64,000 nucleotides of DNA from Adineta vaga (Eukaryota; Rotifera): NCBI GenBank assembly GCA_021613535.1, contig CP075494.1, positions 3,100,001 to 3,164,000 of the forward strand. The letters are read 5' to 3'. Below are positions 44,739 to 56,500 of the stretch, piece by piece. The notes beneath the pieces are model-generated. The model saw nothing but the letters and a program-made list of their open reading frames with translations. It had not been told where the DNA came from and made no database searches. Position 1 is the stretch's first letter; each line of letters begins with the position of its first letter. Both the position numbers and the translations under genes were made by a program.

Positions 44739-46094
44739 ATGGCTATGACTGTGCCATCGGCCGAACAAGTCTCTATGGTATATATTGAAATCGATAAGGT
44801 TAAAATGGGTCGTGTATTGTTGTCACATTTGTCTACTGCTGCTGAACTTCGCATGAAGCTTTTTGAACGTCATAAAGTATCGTCTAATACACATTTTCTT
44901 GATTCCAAAGACTATCCAGTATCGATTGTGGATGAACAGTCAACCAATATAAATGAGTTGTTGTGCGAAATGAATGTGATTAAATTACAAACCGATGCGT
45001 ATGTTTCAATTCCAGAAAAGAAGTCAGAAATCGTCTCAAGTCAATCTGAATTAAAGTTTGTATCCATAAATAATCAAGACGTTTCAGTACCTCCAAAAGG
45101 ACCAACTATACCTGGTTCAATGCCAACTTATTCAACGAAGACAGTCATTCTAGCAACTCAACTTGATAGTGCAATGTGGAAAAACATATTTGATAACTGT
45201 AGTCTACTTTGTGGCATTCGAATGGATGCAAAAGAACCTCTTCGTGCTATGCATCCCATATTCAAATTCAAACAATCTGATAATTATACACCATCATTTC
45301 AAGTTGATGATAGTTCTTCCGTTCGTACATACTCAAGAAGTATAAAAATGGATAGTTGCTTTGTTTCAAATGATTATTTTGATGGCAATATTAGTATTTC
45401 GTGTCCCTTCATGGGCTTTGGAATAGATCCAGTATATAAAACGGCTAAATCTAATACAAGTGAAGAGAGAGAAATACATGCGACATGTATTTTTAACCAT
45501 TCACGTTCAAGTATTGAATTGAATTTATCATATCTTGAGCCAACAGAGGAATTCATTAAAGACATTGATAATGTTCTACAACACACACCGACAAAGAATG
45601 CATTAAATAGTGTTCTCTCATATTATGGCCATGTCTATCCTCAAAGAATCGTTCTCGGTGGTCATTTGCATTATGCAGAACAACATTGGGTCCGAGGAAA
45701 TATCGAGGAAAAAGAGAGACGAATGGCTGTTGAGACTCGAGTTAAGACTGCTCTTTCCAAACAAAACGACCTTCATAGGTCTTCCATTGCTGGGAAAAGA
45801 TCAAAACGTGGATCATCCGAACAAAATTCTTCTGTTACGTTTGAAGCAGTTGGTGGTGATACATTACTCGTTCGTAATCCTACAGCATGGGAAGAAACAT
45901 TAAATAATCCAATGTTGTGGCGTGTAATTGATCAACGTCATTGTAAATCAGTGCTTACACTCTTAAGTGATAAACAACAAGAAGCAATTCTCAGTAAGTT
46001 AGTTTCAGTCAAGAATTTTTTACATGTACTACTTGCTATAGATATTCCAATCATTCAGAGTACCCATTTTACTTATTTATTATCAACCGACTAA
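44739..46094 (+). CDS. Intracellular MACPF-domain protein, second and unrelated MACPF type
   Basis: The single-exon reading gives 451 residues without a signal peptide. The first 75 residues look like a ubiquitin-type beta-grasp (MVYIEIDKVKMGRVLLSHLS). The MACPF signature appears around SYYGHVYPQRIVLGG, and a late segment NPMLWRVIDQ is shared with MACPF proteins of fungi. There is no EGF module, so it differs in type from the MACPF gene at 26386. An alternative donor at 46060 with acceptor at 46172 would extend the frame to a TGA at 46250-46252. Beyond that TGA the same frame runs through a membrane helix near 46329-46385. Whether this tail is ever translated is unknown. The role is probably pore-forming or defence-related. 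Confidence 0.65.
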   Translation: MAMTVPSAEQVSMVYIEIDKVKMGRVLLSHLSTAAELRMKLFERHKVSSNTHFLDSKDYPVSIVDEQSTNINELLCEMNVIKLQTDAYVSIPEKKSEIVSSQSELKFVSINNQDVSVPPKGPTIPGSMPTYSTKTVILATQLDSAMWKNIFDNCSLLCGIRMDAKEPLRAMHPIFKFKQSDNYTPSFQVDDSSSVRTYSRSIKMDSCFVSNDYFDGNISISCPFMGFGIDPVYKTAKSNTSEEREIHATCIFNHSRSSIELNLSYLEPTEEFIKDIDNVLQHTPTKNALNSVLSYYGHVYPQRIVLGGHLHYAEQHWVRGNIEEKERRMAVETRVKTALSKQNDLHRSSIAGKRSKRGSSEQNSSVTFEAVGGDTLLVRNPTAWEETLNNPMLWRVIDQRHCKSVLTLLSDKQQEAILSKLVSVKNFLHVLLAIDIPIIQSTHFTYLLSTD

Positions 46095-46658
46095 TATTTT
46101 TTTCATTCCCTAGTTACTATACATGCAAAAACCTAAAAATGCCTTTGTTTAACAGTTGTTTTGTTTACATAGGAATCGATTCTTCTCTAAATGCAGAATA
46201 TCACGATAAAATTGGCATACAGCAAAGTCCTTCAGAACTCTCAACAGACTGACAGAGATCGAGTGAACAAGATAATAAGAATGGAAACGAATTCAACTCT
46301 GTTAATCCCAAAAGCAACCATAGTATTAAATGGTACATAAGTGTAGCTGTCATAGGAATTGTAGGTGTTTCGGTGATCGTTTACTTTAATTCGACACCTC
46401 GTGCTTCTTCTACACTCCTGCGACATCACCAAAAAAAGTATATTGAATCATTTCAAGTCCTAAAGAATTTAATGGTAAAATCTACTTTTATCAAAAGATT
46501 AGTAAATTTTCAAAAATAAGTGTTTTTTTTTCTGTTACACTAATGAATTAAATAACCACACAATCAACACATTTTGTAATCAATTATGAACTGTAAATAA
46601 TTATAATGTACTTTTATTTTCTTTGGTATAGAAATTTATATTTATCAACAAAATAAAT

Positions 46659-46715
46659 TGAGAGTGGGGTTGTGAATATTCTCTCGTTTCTTTTCAAGAA
46701 ACTCACATCCTCAAT
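46659..46715. repeat. Telomere-like inverted repeat between convergent genes
   Basis: The arms TTGAGAGTGGGGTTGTGAAT and ACTCACATCCTCAA are about 20 bp apart. They lie between the 3' ends of the MACPF gene (+) and the PY-motif gene (-). Confidence 0.65.
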
Positions 46716-46810
46716 AATAGTAATGTTCAAACTATGATTCTTATTTCTTCAGATACATTTTTATTGGATATCTTCGGAAGAATATTAATTAAAGTCGTCT
46801 CTGCATCTGC

Positions 46811-47689
46811 TCAATCGCTTATCATTGAATATCGTGGTGGGAGTGATTGCGATTCTGGTTGATGCATAGGTACAAAATTAGCAGTTGCAACTGAATAGGA
46901 TGGTGGTGGTACTTCGTATGTATCAGGATTTGGTGGAAATGGAATTGTAGTATCAGTATTATATTCAGACTGAACATCAAAAACTGCTGTTGGTTCTCGT
47001 ATAAATTGTTGTTCACGTGGTTGTACTATCTTTCGTCTTAACGTAGTAATAATAGAAGATGGTGAAAATTGTTCTTGTCTTCTTTGATAGCAAACACAAG
47101 CAACACAACAAATAATCAAGCATACAAATACAACCATCACCGGAATGATGATAACTACAGGATCGACACTAGTTGTGACATCTACATAAAAAGAATATTG
47201 TATTATATATGCTAAAGCAGTCATTCTATTTCACAATCTTGAGTTTTGCGCAAACTTCAACATCATTAAATAAATAACGATTTCGTTCCGAAATTATTCA
47301 CTCGTTTTGGATGCTTATCTATAATCAAATAGACGGAATCGAACCCTATAGTAGAATGTAGCTAATTTATCAAATGATGTTGCAGTTTCAGAAATTAATT
47401 GAAACAAAATGTATTCTCGTATGTTTTTTTTGTCTGAAAATACCTGATGATGTCAAATATGATACTGTAGAAGTCGTAGGCGTGTAACCTAGTGCACGAA
47501 ATGTAGAAGTAGAAGGTGTACTTATGTCCTCAGATTGAGCACGACATGACCCGACAGATCTTCCACAAATGTTAGCAACTACAAGAAAACGAATACATAA
47601 TTGTTAAGCTCAGTTTGTTAATTGTTATTACCTGAATTACAGCACCAAGTACGTCCATCTTTATAGCAGGGTATGTCTAAATTTGAAGA

Positions 47690-47720
<31 letters not shown>

Positions 47721-47857
47721 ATATGGCATTTATTTCAATTATTATCGATAATATACGTACCGTCTCGATGACAATCTCTAATAGCATAGACATTGGTAGA
47801 TTTCAAAATATGAAGAATCACAATCGAAAATATGAGATTATTTAATCGATCAAACAT
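46811..47857 (-). CDS. Type I membrane protein, shisa/WBP1/VOPP1-like, with PY motifs
   Basis: Four exons, 47857-47761, 47676-47632, 47578-47444 and 47181-46811, join in frame to give 215 residues. The first exon has a signal peptide (NLIFSIVILHILKSTNVYA). The short ectodomain carries CHRD, CYKDGRTWCC and two more Cys, followed by a Thr/Ser stalk. One membrane helix (VVIIIPVMVVFVCLIICC) leads to a basic segment and a Pro-rich cytosolic tail with PPPSY and PPRY. This is the layout of the shisa/WBP1/VOPP1 group, whose PY motifs recruit WW-domain ubiquitin ligases to control receptor trafficking. The exact orthology is uncertain. A (TA)n run at about 47693-47717 lies in intron 1. Confidence 0.7.
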
Positions 47858-48251
47858 TCTGTGCTACAGAAAATGTTTCGTTGTGTAGTTATGATAGACG
47901 AAACGAAGAAAAATAAGACTTCGATGTGAACACGTGCGTTTATAAAATAGCAATGGAAGTCACGCTGAATAAACATAAAAAGTAATCAGTAACAGAACCG
48001 AAACCAAAACATTTTTCTTTCGTTTGGTGAAAGGAAGTGGGCGTTTGTGATTGAAACAAAATTATAATGATCTTACCTTCATATACATTCGTCCTATCTA
48101 ATAAAAAAGCTTCAATCCGGTAGACTATTTAAATATATAACAAAAATTCAATTCGAAAAGTGGAAAAGAATTTTTTAATGTTTTTACTTAGAAAAAAGTA
48201 GTTTATTCGAATTATTATAAATTTTTATAATATTGTTCAAATATATCAAAA

Positions 48252-49126
48252 TTAGGAATAGAATTTGTCTGGATCAATACCAAGCTTTCTAGCGTAATTA
48301 TTTCCATAATAGACTAGAAGTTCTTCTCCAACCGAAATATTTCGTACTACCAAATAGAAAACATCACCATTAGCTACACATACAAAATGTTATATAAGTA
48401 TTTTCATCGAAAACCTCTATGTACAAAAGTCATCTTACTAATGAATGCAATGAGATTTTGTTGAGCTAAAGTATTTGCACAATTAATATATCGAAGCCAA
48501 TTTGACTTGTTGAACTTAGCTGCATCGACATAGTGCATGATTTGGCCTGATTCGTCGAGCACCTATACAATCATAAAATAAACAAGAGACAGAATTGCTT
48601 TTTTTTCTTACTTCCCAAGTGTAACTGCTCATCGCTGCATAATGAGAATCATTATGCTTATCACAACAATAAGGACCAAAATAACTAAGACGAGCAATGG
48701 GACGAGCAGCAAATGCTCCTTGACCCTAAGTGGGAAAAAAAACGTTTTCCATTTTTATTATTTTTCTTCTATATTAATTACAGCGTTTGGAATTGAGCTT
48801 AAACCAATATAAACAGTATCAGAAGGAATGGTTGCCAAAACATAATTATCGACATTGACAAGAAGAGGATAAATTACCTAAAGATCATACACAATACCAT
48901 AGTTTCTTTAAGTGAAGACACTATTCTTACTTGTGCATCACGAATATGAGTAAATTTTGATAATAGCTGTTTGTTGAGTGGAAATAGTTTGTTGTTGTTG
49001 ACTACACCATAACAGAGAGTTGGCGGAGTATCCTAAAGTTTCATATCGAAATTTATAATAATAGATTTTCATTCCTGACATCATTAACTCCCCGAAACGA
49101 AATCTCCTATTGAAAGACTGATCCAT
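48252..49126 (-). CDS. PR/SET-domain protein (PRDM-type), 5' end unresolved
   Basis: Five exons join in frame: 49032-48931, 48877-48782, 48725-48612, 48562-48439 and 48373-48252. Together they encode a PR/SET methyltransferase domain. GQGAFAARPIARLSYFGPY matches the start of PR domains, YVDAAKFNKSNWLRYINCA matches the W-R/Y-NCA core, and VGEELLVYYGNNYARKLGI is the terminal GEELLVWYG-type motif. Such domains methylate histone lysines, though many PR domains have lost activity. The gene stops 12 codons after the SET domain, so there are no zinc fingers. An upstream ATG exon near 49126 could not be joined in frame, so the true N-terminus is unknown. Confidence 0.7.
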
Positions 49127-50074
49127 TTTTAGTTCATAACGACTACTTCACAATGATGTCCAGTTGGGTGAGGATCATGATGTTTAAAAATTTCTATTAG
49201 AACAACTTACCAGAAAGAAAAATATATAGTGGATCATGAGAAAAATTCTATAAAACATATTATAATTCACTTTGTAATAAGAATATCTGTACTTGTATCT
49301 GAAAATGTTAATTATCTAGATTGAAAGAAAAAGTGAAAAGTATTGTTGCTGATCGAAAAATATGAGAATTTTCAATAAAAAGCAAAATGAAAAAAAAACT
49401 CCACATACTACTAGTTACATCGAAAATCAATGTTGATTTAGTATAATAATTGAAAAAGAATCGAATAATTGTACAATTCTATAAATCGCATTGATTGTGA
49501 TTTGATAATTAAATGTTTCAATTGTACTTTCAAGTTTGGTACTAATAGTTTTTGTTCTCAACTTTATCGGTCTTTACATAATTACGGTCGATTATTGATC
49601 TTGTCTTATTTTTCTTTGTCTCTTGTTACTTCCCTGGTGATTTAAATTAATATAAAATCCTGTTTCTTTTTTCTCTTCTTTCAATACGTCGTTCAAATGT
49701 AATTGAATTTAACAATAATGTGTGTTGTGCCGATGCAAATCAACAGGCAAAAGGCTTCTATATTCTTTTTCTTTTTCTAAAGCAAAAAAAAACCAAGTTG
49801 ATGAGTCATATAATTACATCAATGCAACCTATGAACAAAGAACTCGAGGTTGGGTATTCCTTGTATCCATCTAAGCCTTCACCCTCTACGCAGTTTCATA
49901 TTTACAGTATTTGACACCATGTCCTGTTTTCTCTGGAAACATGTTCTTTCCGAATCTTTGCTTAAAAATATCGATGTAAATATAAAATAATAAGTAAGAA
50001 AAACAGAAAGAGAAAAAACTCTCTTATATCATTTTTCTACAATCAATTATAGCCTGTCAAATCAGTCTTACATA
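49127..50074. other. Intergenic, nothing recognised
   Basis: This AT-rich stretch separates the divergent PR/SET and NHL-EGF genes and should carry both promoters. No coding motif is seen. Confidence 0.4.
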
Positions 50075-53000
50075 ATGAATTTTTATCTTATGAAATATCT
50101 AATTTTGATAATATTAATCAATAGAATATCAAGTAAGTATAAGCAATGCAGTTAGGAACCTTTAAGATTTTTATAACAAAACAATTCAGATACGTTCTTT
50201 TGTACGAAATCATTTATTGAAAACGATTTATGTTTATGACCATCATTGTATAAATATAGTAGTGGTATCTTTGTTTTTAGTGAAATTAAAATTACTATCT
50301 GAAGCTTCTTGGGATCAAAATGGTATTACAGTTTCAGGATCTCCAAATGGAACAAGAGGATCATCTTTCTCTGAACTTTTTTATCCTCTGGGAATATCAA
50401 TCACAGAGAATGATGTTCTCTATATTGGTGACTCATCTAATCATCGTGTCGTTGTCATCAATCTTAATTCAATTACAGATACTTATACAATCGGTCCCAA
50501 GGAAGGATCTGATCTCGGTCAATTCAATCAATCATACGATGTTTTTATTTCTAGTACATTACTCTATGTTCTTGAAAATGCCAACAAACGAGTGCAAAAA
50601 ATGTCACTTAATGGTTCAAATCCGATCGTAGTACCTCATGTAGATGGATTTCAACATCCAATGTATCTTTTTGTTGATAATGTTGGTAACATTTATGTGA
50701 GTGATCGAAATGCTCACAAAGTATCTATTTTTCGACCAAATTCGATAAATGGTTCAGTTGTTGCTGGTAACGGAACTAATGGATCGACTTATGAACAACT
50801 TGATCGACCGTATGGAATATTTGTCAATGATATTGGAAGTATTTATATTGCAGATCGTGCAAACCATCGAATCATGAAATGGTTATCTGGAGCTGCGTCT
50901 GGTATTCCTGTAGCTGGTAACGGAATATGTGGCAACAGCTCAACACAACTTGATTCACCAACATATATCATCGTTGATGAAAATGAACACATGTATATTA
51001 GTGAGGCAGGTAGCTCTCGAATAACGCGATGGGCTCCCAATTCATCATCTGGAATATGTATTGTTGCTTGTACAGGAACACATGGAATCGCAACAACTCA
51101 TTTGCATGAGCCTCACTCGTTAGCATTTGATAGCAATGGTTCGCTCTATGTTAGTGATTGGAAAAATCATCGAGTGCAAAAATTTCAACGTTTTCTTAAT
51201 TATCCTAGTGAGTATTTCGTTCTCCTGTCTTTGTATTTAAAAGTATCCACGACATTTCTAAACCTGATGAAAAGAAAGATTACTTTACAGTAATATCATA
51301 AGAAATTTCTAATCATTTTTGAATTTGACTTTCCCTTTTCTTTAGTTCCATATAATCAACCAAAACTCCCTGAAAATGGGACATGGGATCGATGTGCAAT
51401 TACGTTTGCTGATCAGAATATAGTTGGTCAAAATCCTCATGGCATTTTCATCGATTCGAACGATACAATCTATATATCTCACTATTTCAGGAAACAGATT
51501 CTCATTTGGTCTAAAGACACAATCGATCCACAACGACGATTATATGTCGCGTTGTCTGTATACACAAGCTTGTTTGTGACATTGAATGGTGATATCTATT
51601 TTGAGAATGGCATCGAAAAAGGTCGAATCGAGAAATTCAAATCGAATTCAGCTAGCAGTGAATTTCTGGTAAAATTATCAGAAAGCTGTTATGATCTTTT
51701 TATTGACATTCGAAATGATCTTTATTGTTCTATATACCGTGAAAATCGAGTAGTAAAGGTATTCTTAGGCAATAATAGCAATACAACTATTACAATAGCA
51801 GGAACTGATTCGGCAGGTTCAGAATCATACCAACTAGCTGAACCTTGGGGAATATTTGTTGATATTAATTTTAATTTGTATGTTGCTGATTTTCAAAATC
51901 ACAGAATTCAACTTTTTCGACGAGGAAAATCGAATGGAATTACAGTGGCTGGGAACATGATTCCAAATGGTTTAACCTTAAAATACCCAACCGATGTAAT
52001 ACTTGACGCCAATAATTTTGTGTACATTGCGGATAATGAAAATCATCGTATAATTCGAGTTGGAAAGAATGAATTTCATTGTATTGTTGGTTGTACTGAG
52101 AAATGGGGATCGGCTTCGAATGAACTTTATAAATCATATGCTCTTCGTTTTGATAGTGTTGGTAATTTATATGTTGTTGATGAGTTCAATCATCGTATTC
52201 AAAAGTTCGATGTTTCAACTCATTCATGTGGTAAGTTTACTAATAAGGTTAGCTTTCTAAATCGACTTTTAAACAGTAACTTCAACAACTGTTAAATACG
52301 CAACAACAACAGATTTATCCGAAACGTCGCCATCCAGTTTACAAGTAAAATACGAATACACAACACTAATTTCTGATCAACTAACAACAACAGAAAAAAC
52401 ATTCTCATTTTCAACTACGCACCCAAGTATATTACTTCAAATTGTATGCTTTAATTTTTTTTAAAACAATCTTTCGTTTATTAGATCATTCAACACCAAT
52501 ATATTTTATTGCGCCTTCATGTGAAAATTCAACAAATATTGGATTTTATTGTAACATTTCTGGAACTATTTGTAATATACAAAATCCATGTTTAAATAAT
52601 GGCACTTGTAAGAATCTGAATAATAATCAAGATTATACTTGTTCTTGTCCATTGGATTTCTCCGGTAAAAATTGTCAAATTGATCGGCGCCTTTGTAAAG
52701 CAAATACATGTCTAAATAATGGTAAGTTTTATTTCCATTATATTTACATATATGAGAAGATTTTCAATTGGTAGGTAATTGTAGCATACTATTTAAGTCA
52801 ACATTTCATTGTACATGTTCACCTGGTTATGAAGGTTCCAGATGTGAAAGGAAAATCAATTATTGTTCTAACATTACATGTTATAATAAAGGTGTTTGTC
52901 GTTCTTTATTACTTGGTTATAAATGTGAATGTCTTATTGGAAGTTATTCTGGTCAACATTGTGAAAATGTTGCTACAAGAATTATTATTTATCGTATTGT

Positions 53001-53241
53001 AGCAAAATCCTTTGCTTATATTGCAATTCTAGCAATGATAACTGTCGCACTGTTTGTGATTATAATGGATATTTTAAAATATCGTTTTGGCATTGATCCA
53101 ACACGTCGAGAAATTGAACAAATTCGACGAAAAAAACAAATAAAAAGACGTAAACCGATCACGCGAAGACTTGTTTATGTCAATGCCATACCTTTAACTA
53201 GACGATCACTTTCAACAATAGTTGAAGAAAAAGATGTTTAG
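50075..53241 (+). CDS. NHL-repeat, EGF-like, single-pass receptor-type protein
   Basis: Seven exons join in frame: 50075-50132, 50190-50231, 50281-51207, 51346-52230, 52277-52426, 52485-52721 and 52775-53241, giving 921 residues. A signal peptide is followed by a first set of NHL repeats (NIYVSDRNAHKVSIF, SIYIADRANHRIMKW, SLYVSDWKNHRVQKF), then a second set in exon 4 (NLYVADFQNHRIQLF, FVYIADNENHRII), probably forming two beta-propellers. A Thr-rich linker (exon 5), about three EGF-like modules (CLNNGTCKN, CTCSPGYEGSRCE, CECLIGSYSGQHCE), one membrane helix (FAYIAILAMITVALFVIIM) and a basic cytosolic tail complete it. It is intact, unlike the shorter secreted NHL gene at 23026-24588. Cell-surface ligand binding or adhesion is expected. 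Confidence 0.85.
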
Positions 53242-53481
53242 AAATTAAGAAAAATTCTTCTTCATTCGCTGATAATGTACTGCTGCTTGTTGTCTCGTAA
53301 AATAAATATATTTTCCAAAAAACAATACTTTTTCAACAAAACACTATTGTAATTTCATAGAGGTTAAATACGAAGTATTCTATCAAATGAGAAGATCTTT
53401 ATTAAATGGAAGAAAATGTTCTCATATTATCTATAAAAATATCAAATTCTAAAGTATTATTTATGTCAGTTATACTTTATC

Positions 53482-53544
53482 TTGAGGTTGTCATTATAAG
53501 GGTGTGTTTTATTTCATCATCAACACTCACACCAACACCCTCGA
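53482..53544. repeat. Telomere-like inverted repeat between convergent genes
   Basis: A left arm (CTTGAGGTTG, then AAGGGTGTGTTT) and a right arm (CACTCACACCAACACCCTCGAG) lie exactly between the convergent ends of the NHL-EGF gene and the HEPN-TPR gene. Confidence 0.7.
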
Positions 53545-53580
53545 GAAATTAGTCGTTTGTGATGAAACTGTCTTTGTTAT

Positions 53581-56500
53581 TCAACGTTTTCTGCATATTA
53601 ATTTATGTTGATATACATTCCAATCCATTGTTTCACATTCTTTATTACAGTAACGCGCTTGATTGCATCTACTACAAACATGTAATGCGTTTGCTTGGCC
53701 ACAACATCGACACATGTTTATTACGCGTTCTGATTCATCTTGCATGATAATCGATGACGAATCATCAATGCGAATTAAGGCTTTCCTATCACTTAAACCT
53801 ATCCGTAAATATGGATTTATAATCTGCATTTTACTTCCAAGCGTATACACTTTCTTAGTTAAATATTTGCCTTGATCTTCTGGAAAGTTATAAATGAATA
53901 TTCGCTCGCAATCAAGATGTCCATCTTCAACAACAAGATGTATCGATGGACTCCATGAATCAGCTTCTTCAATAATCGTTACAGAAAGAATATATCCTTC
54001 GTAAACACGATTTATTCTTGGATTCATTTCTCTAATTGAAATTGGTTTGAGACCAATCAACGATTTGACCTTCGGTTGTCTTACTTGAGGTATATAACTA
54101 CCGGTTATAGGAATGTATATTGGGCTATTTAGGTCTTCTAACACTTTTGATTGCCATTGACGATGTAGTGTAATGATTTCGATTCGATGTGAATCTTTAA
54201 GATGTGCTTTGGAATCAATAGTGGAAGATATTTCTGTATTTAGTAAATTCTTTACATCAAGTACGCTTTTGAGGAGTATTTTATTATTAGAACTGTAGGG
54301 TAGGAAACATGGCAGTTGTATTTTTTCTGCCTGTTCACCTTTTTCATACGTTTCCTTAACAAACTTGCTTAAGCCTTGCAATGGATTTTGTTGCAAATAA
54401 CAAACAGCCATTGAATAATACGACTCCGGCACTTTTCGATGATCCTTTGGCGCCGCTACTATAAACGTCCGATATGCTTCAATTGCTTCATTCATATCAG
54501 TGTCCGACAGACGTAATGCAACTGCTTTCGCATACATCAGCTCATAATAATTGGGATCTATTTGTAGACCAGCATTAGCTTCATACAGGACATTTTCATA
54601 TTTCTCCAACCAACCATACACTGCACTTAATTCAAAAAGGAAGACTGATCTTGGATAATTTTCTTTGCAAGGCTCAAGAAAACGAGAAACTAATTCATGT
54701 GAGTCCATGTGTAATATGACGTAACATATCCGAGCATCTTCATCAAGTTTTGATTTCTTATCTGGTTTCAAACCACAACGATGAATTGTGCGATCAACAA
54801 TATCAACAATTTTTTTATGTACTTTCATGCTTGGAAATTGAGCGACAATATGTTCCAAACGATAACATCTCGAAAGTTCATGTACAAGCAGATTTTCTTG
54901 TTCTTCTGTTAAACTTTCAGACTGTGTAACTATAATTAACACTTCTGCAAAATGTTCGATAGCATTGCAAAGGATTTTGGCTATTATTGAACCACGATGT
55001 GCGTATTCCTTTAGTATGTTGTATTTGTAAAGATATGGATATGACTGACTAGATTGTGTATATATGCTTCCTTTGGGCTTCAAAGAGTTCAAAACGTTTT
55101 TCATTCTTTCAACTGCTTTGAGATATTCAGGTGGTGCTTGATCTACGGACTGTTTTAATCCAGCGAAAATTCGTTCATACATGCCACGATGTGTTTGAGC
55201 AACAATATTGCCCGCTTCGCATGCTCGATCATACCAAATTTTTGCCATTTCCACGTTACCTTTACCTAAGAGGTGTTCAGCTAAAGTTAACATAGCATTT
55301 GGATCACCTCTTCTGGATGATAGTTGTAGCAATTCTTCAGCTTTGTCTAAATTTCTATCAACACCAGTCCCATTCAGATACATTAAACCCAAATTATTAG
55401 CTGATTCAGCGCTACCGTGATCCGTAGCACGCTGATACCAATATGCGGCAGTAGGGAGATTTTTTTGAACACCAACACCTTCGGTATACCTAAGTCCCAA
55501 AGCGTGTTCAGATTCAGCTACACCAAGATTCGGAAAGGAGTTCAGTAGAGGATGTTGTGGCGATTGTGCGGCTGCTTGTTCTAATAGTTTACGGGCAGCA
55601 TCATGATCTTTTTTTATACCTAATCCGCGATCAGTCAATCGAGCTAAATTATACATGCCTTCAGCATTGCCTTGATTAGCTGCTTTTTCAAAGTATTTAG
55701 CAGCTTGCTCATAGTCTTGTTCAAAGCCAATGTCTCCATGTTCATATTTATGTCCTCTGACTACATCTGCCATTGCTGAATCGAATTGCTCACTGAAACT
55801 ATGACCTTGACGTACGTACTGTGGATCTGTACCAAATTTTTGTTGCATTTCATTTAAATGCTCGGGAATCGTAATGGGTTGCGTTCTCGGATCTAAATGC
55901 TCCTGTCGTGATTGTCGACCTAGTATATGCCGACTTTCATCTATGGCCTTTTGAATTTTCATGTTTGCGGGATCAAGAGCTAATCCGCGTTCAAATGAAA
56001 TAATAGCTTCTTCATGGTCATCCAAAATCGCATAAACTTTGCCGACACGAAAATATCCTTTCCACCATGTAGAACGAAGATTTCGAGCTTGTTTGGCATC
56101 TTGTAAAGCTTGATATCGCTCGTCTGCTGAATTATTAGTTGCAGACTTACTCGAAATTTTAGATTTTTGTTCATATAGGGCTAAACGGCTAGAAGACATA
56201 TTTGAATAGAAAACTGCACGATCTTGATCTAAAATATCCAATAAAGCAATTGCTTTTGTAAACAATTCAATGGCATCAGAATACTTTGCATTTTTATGAG
56301 CTTGGATGGCGAGTGAGTTTAATCGTAGCGCTTCCTTCACGTTTTCTTCGTTTATTGGCCGGGAACTTTCGTTGAATACATTATCACCTTTGAGTTTATC
56401 TAATTCGCTCTTAACATCACCAAATGCTACAAGAATAGCCGATAAATCAGACCAAAACTTATTGAATTCTATATCTTTGATGGATTTCGATGCACTATGA

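Noticed and set aside
47320-47345. tRNA-like B box (minus strand GGGTTCGATTCC)
   Set aside because: The flanking bases do not form a T-stem, no A box lies at the right distance, and the site is inside an intron of the PY-motif gene. No cloverleaf can be drawn.
47693-47717. (TA)n run as a notable repeat
   Set aside because: It is a simple microsatellite within an intron and common in AT-rich genomes. It is mentioned only under its host gene.
49720-49914. Plus-strand open frame upstream of the NHL-EGF gene
   Set aside because: It is short, rich in Lys/Phe, lacks a signal peptide and does not join to the following exons.
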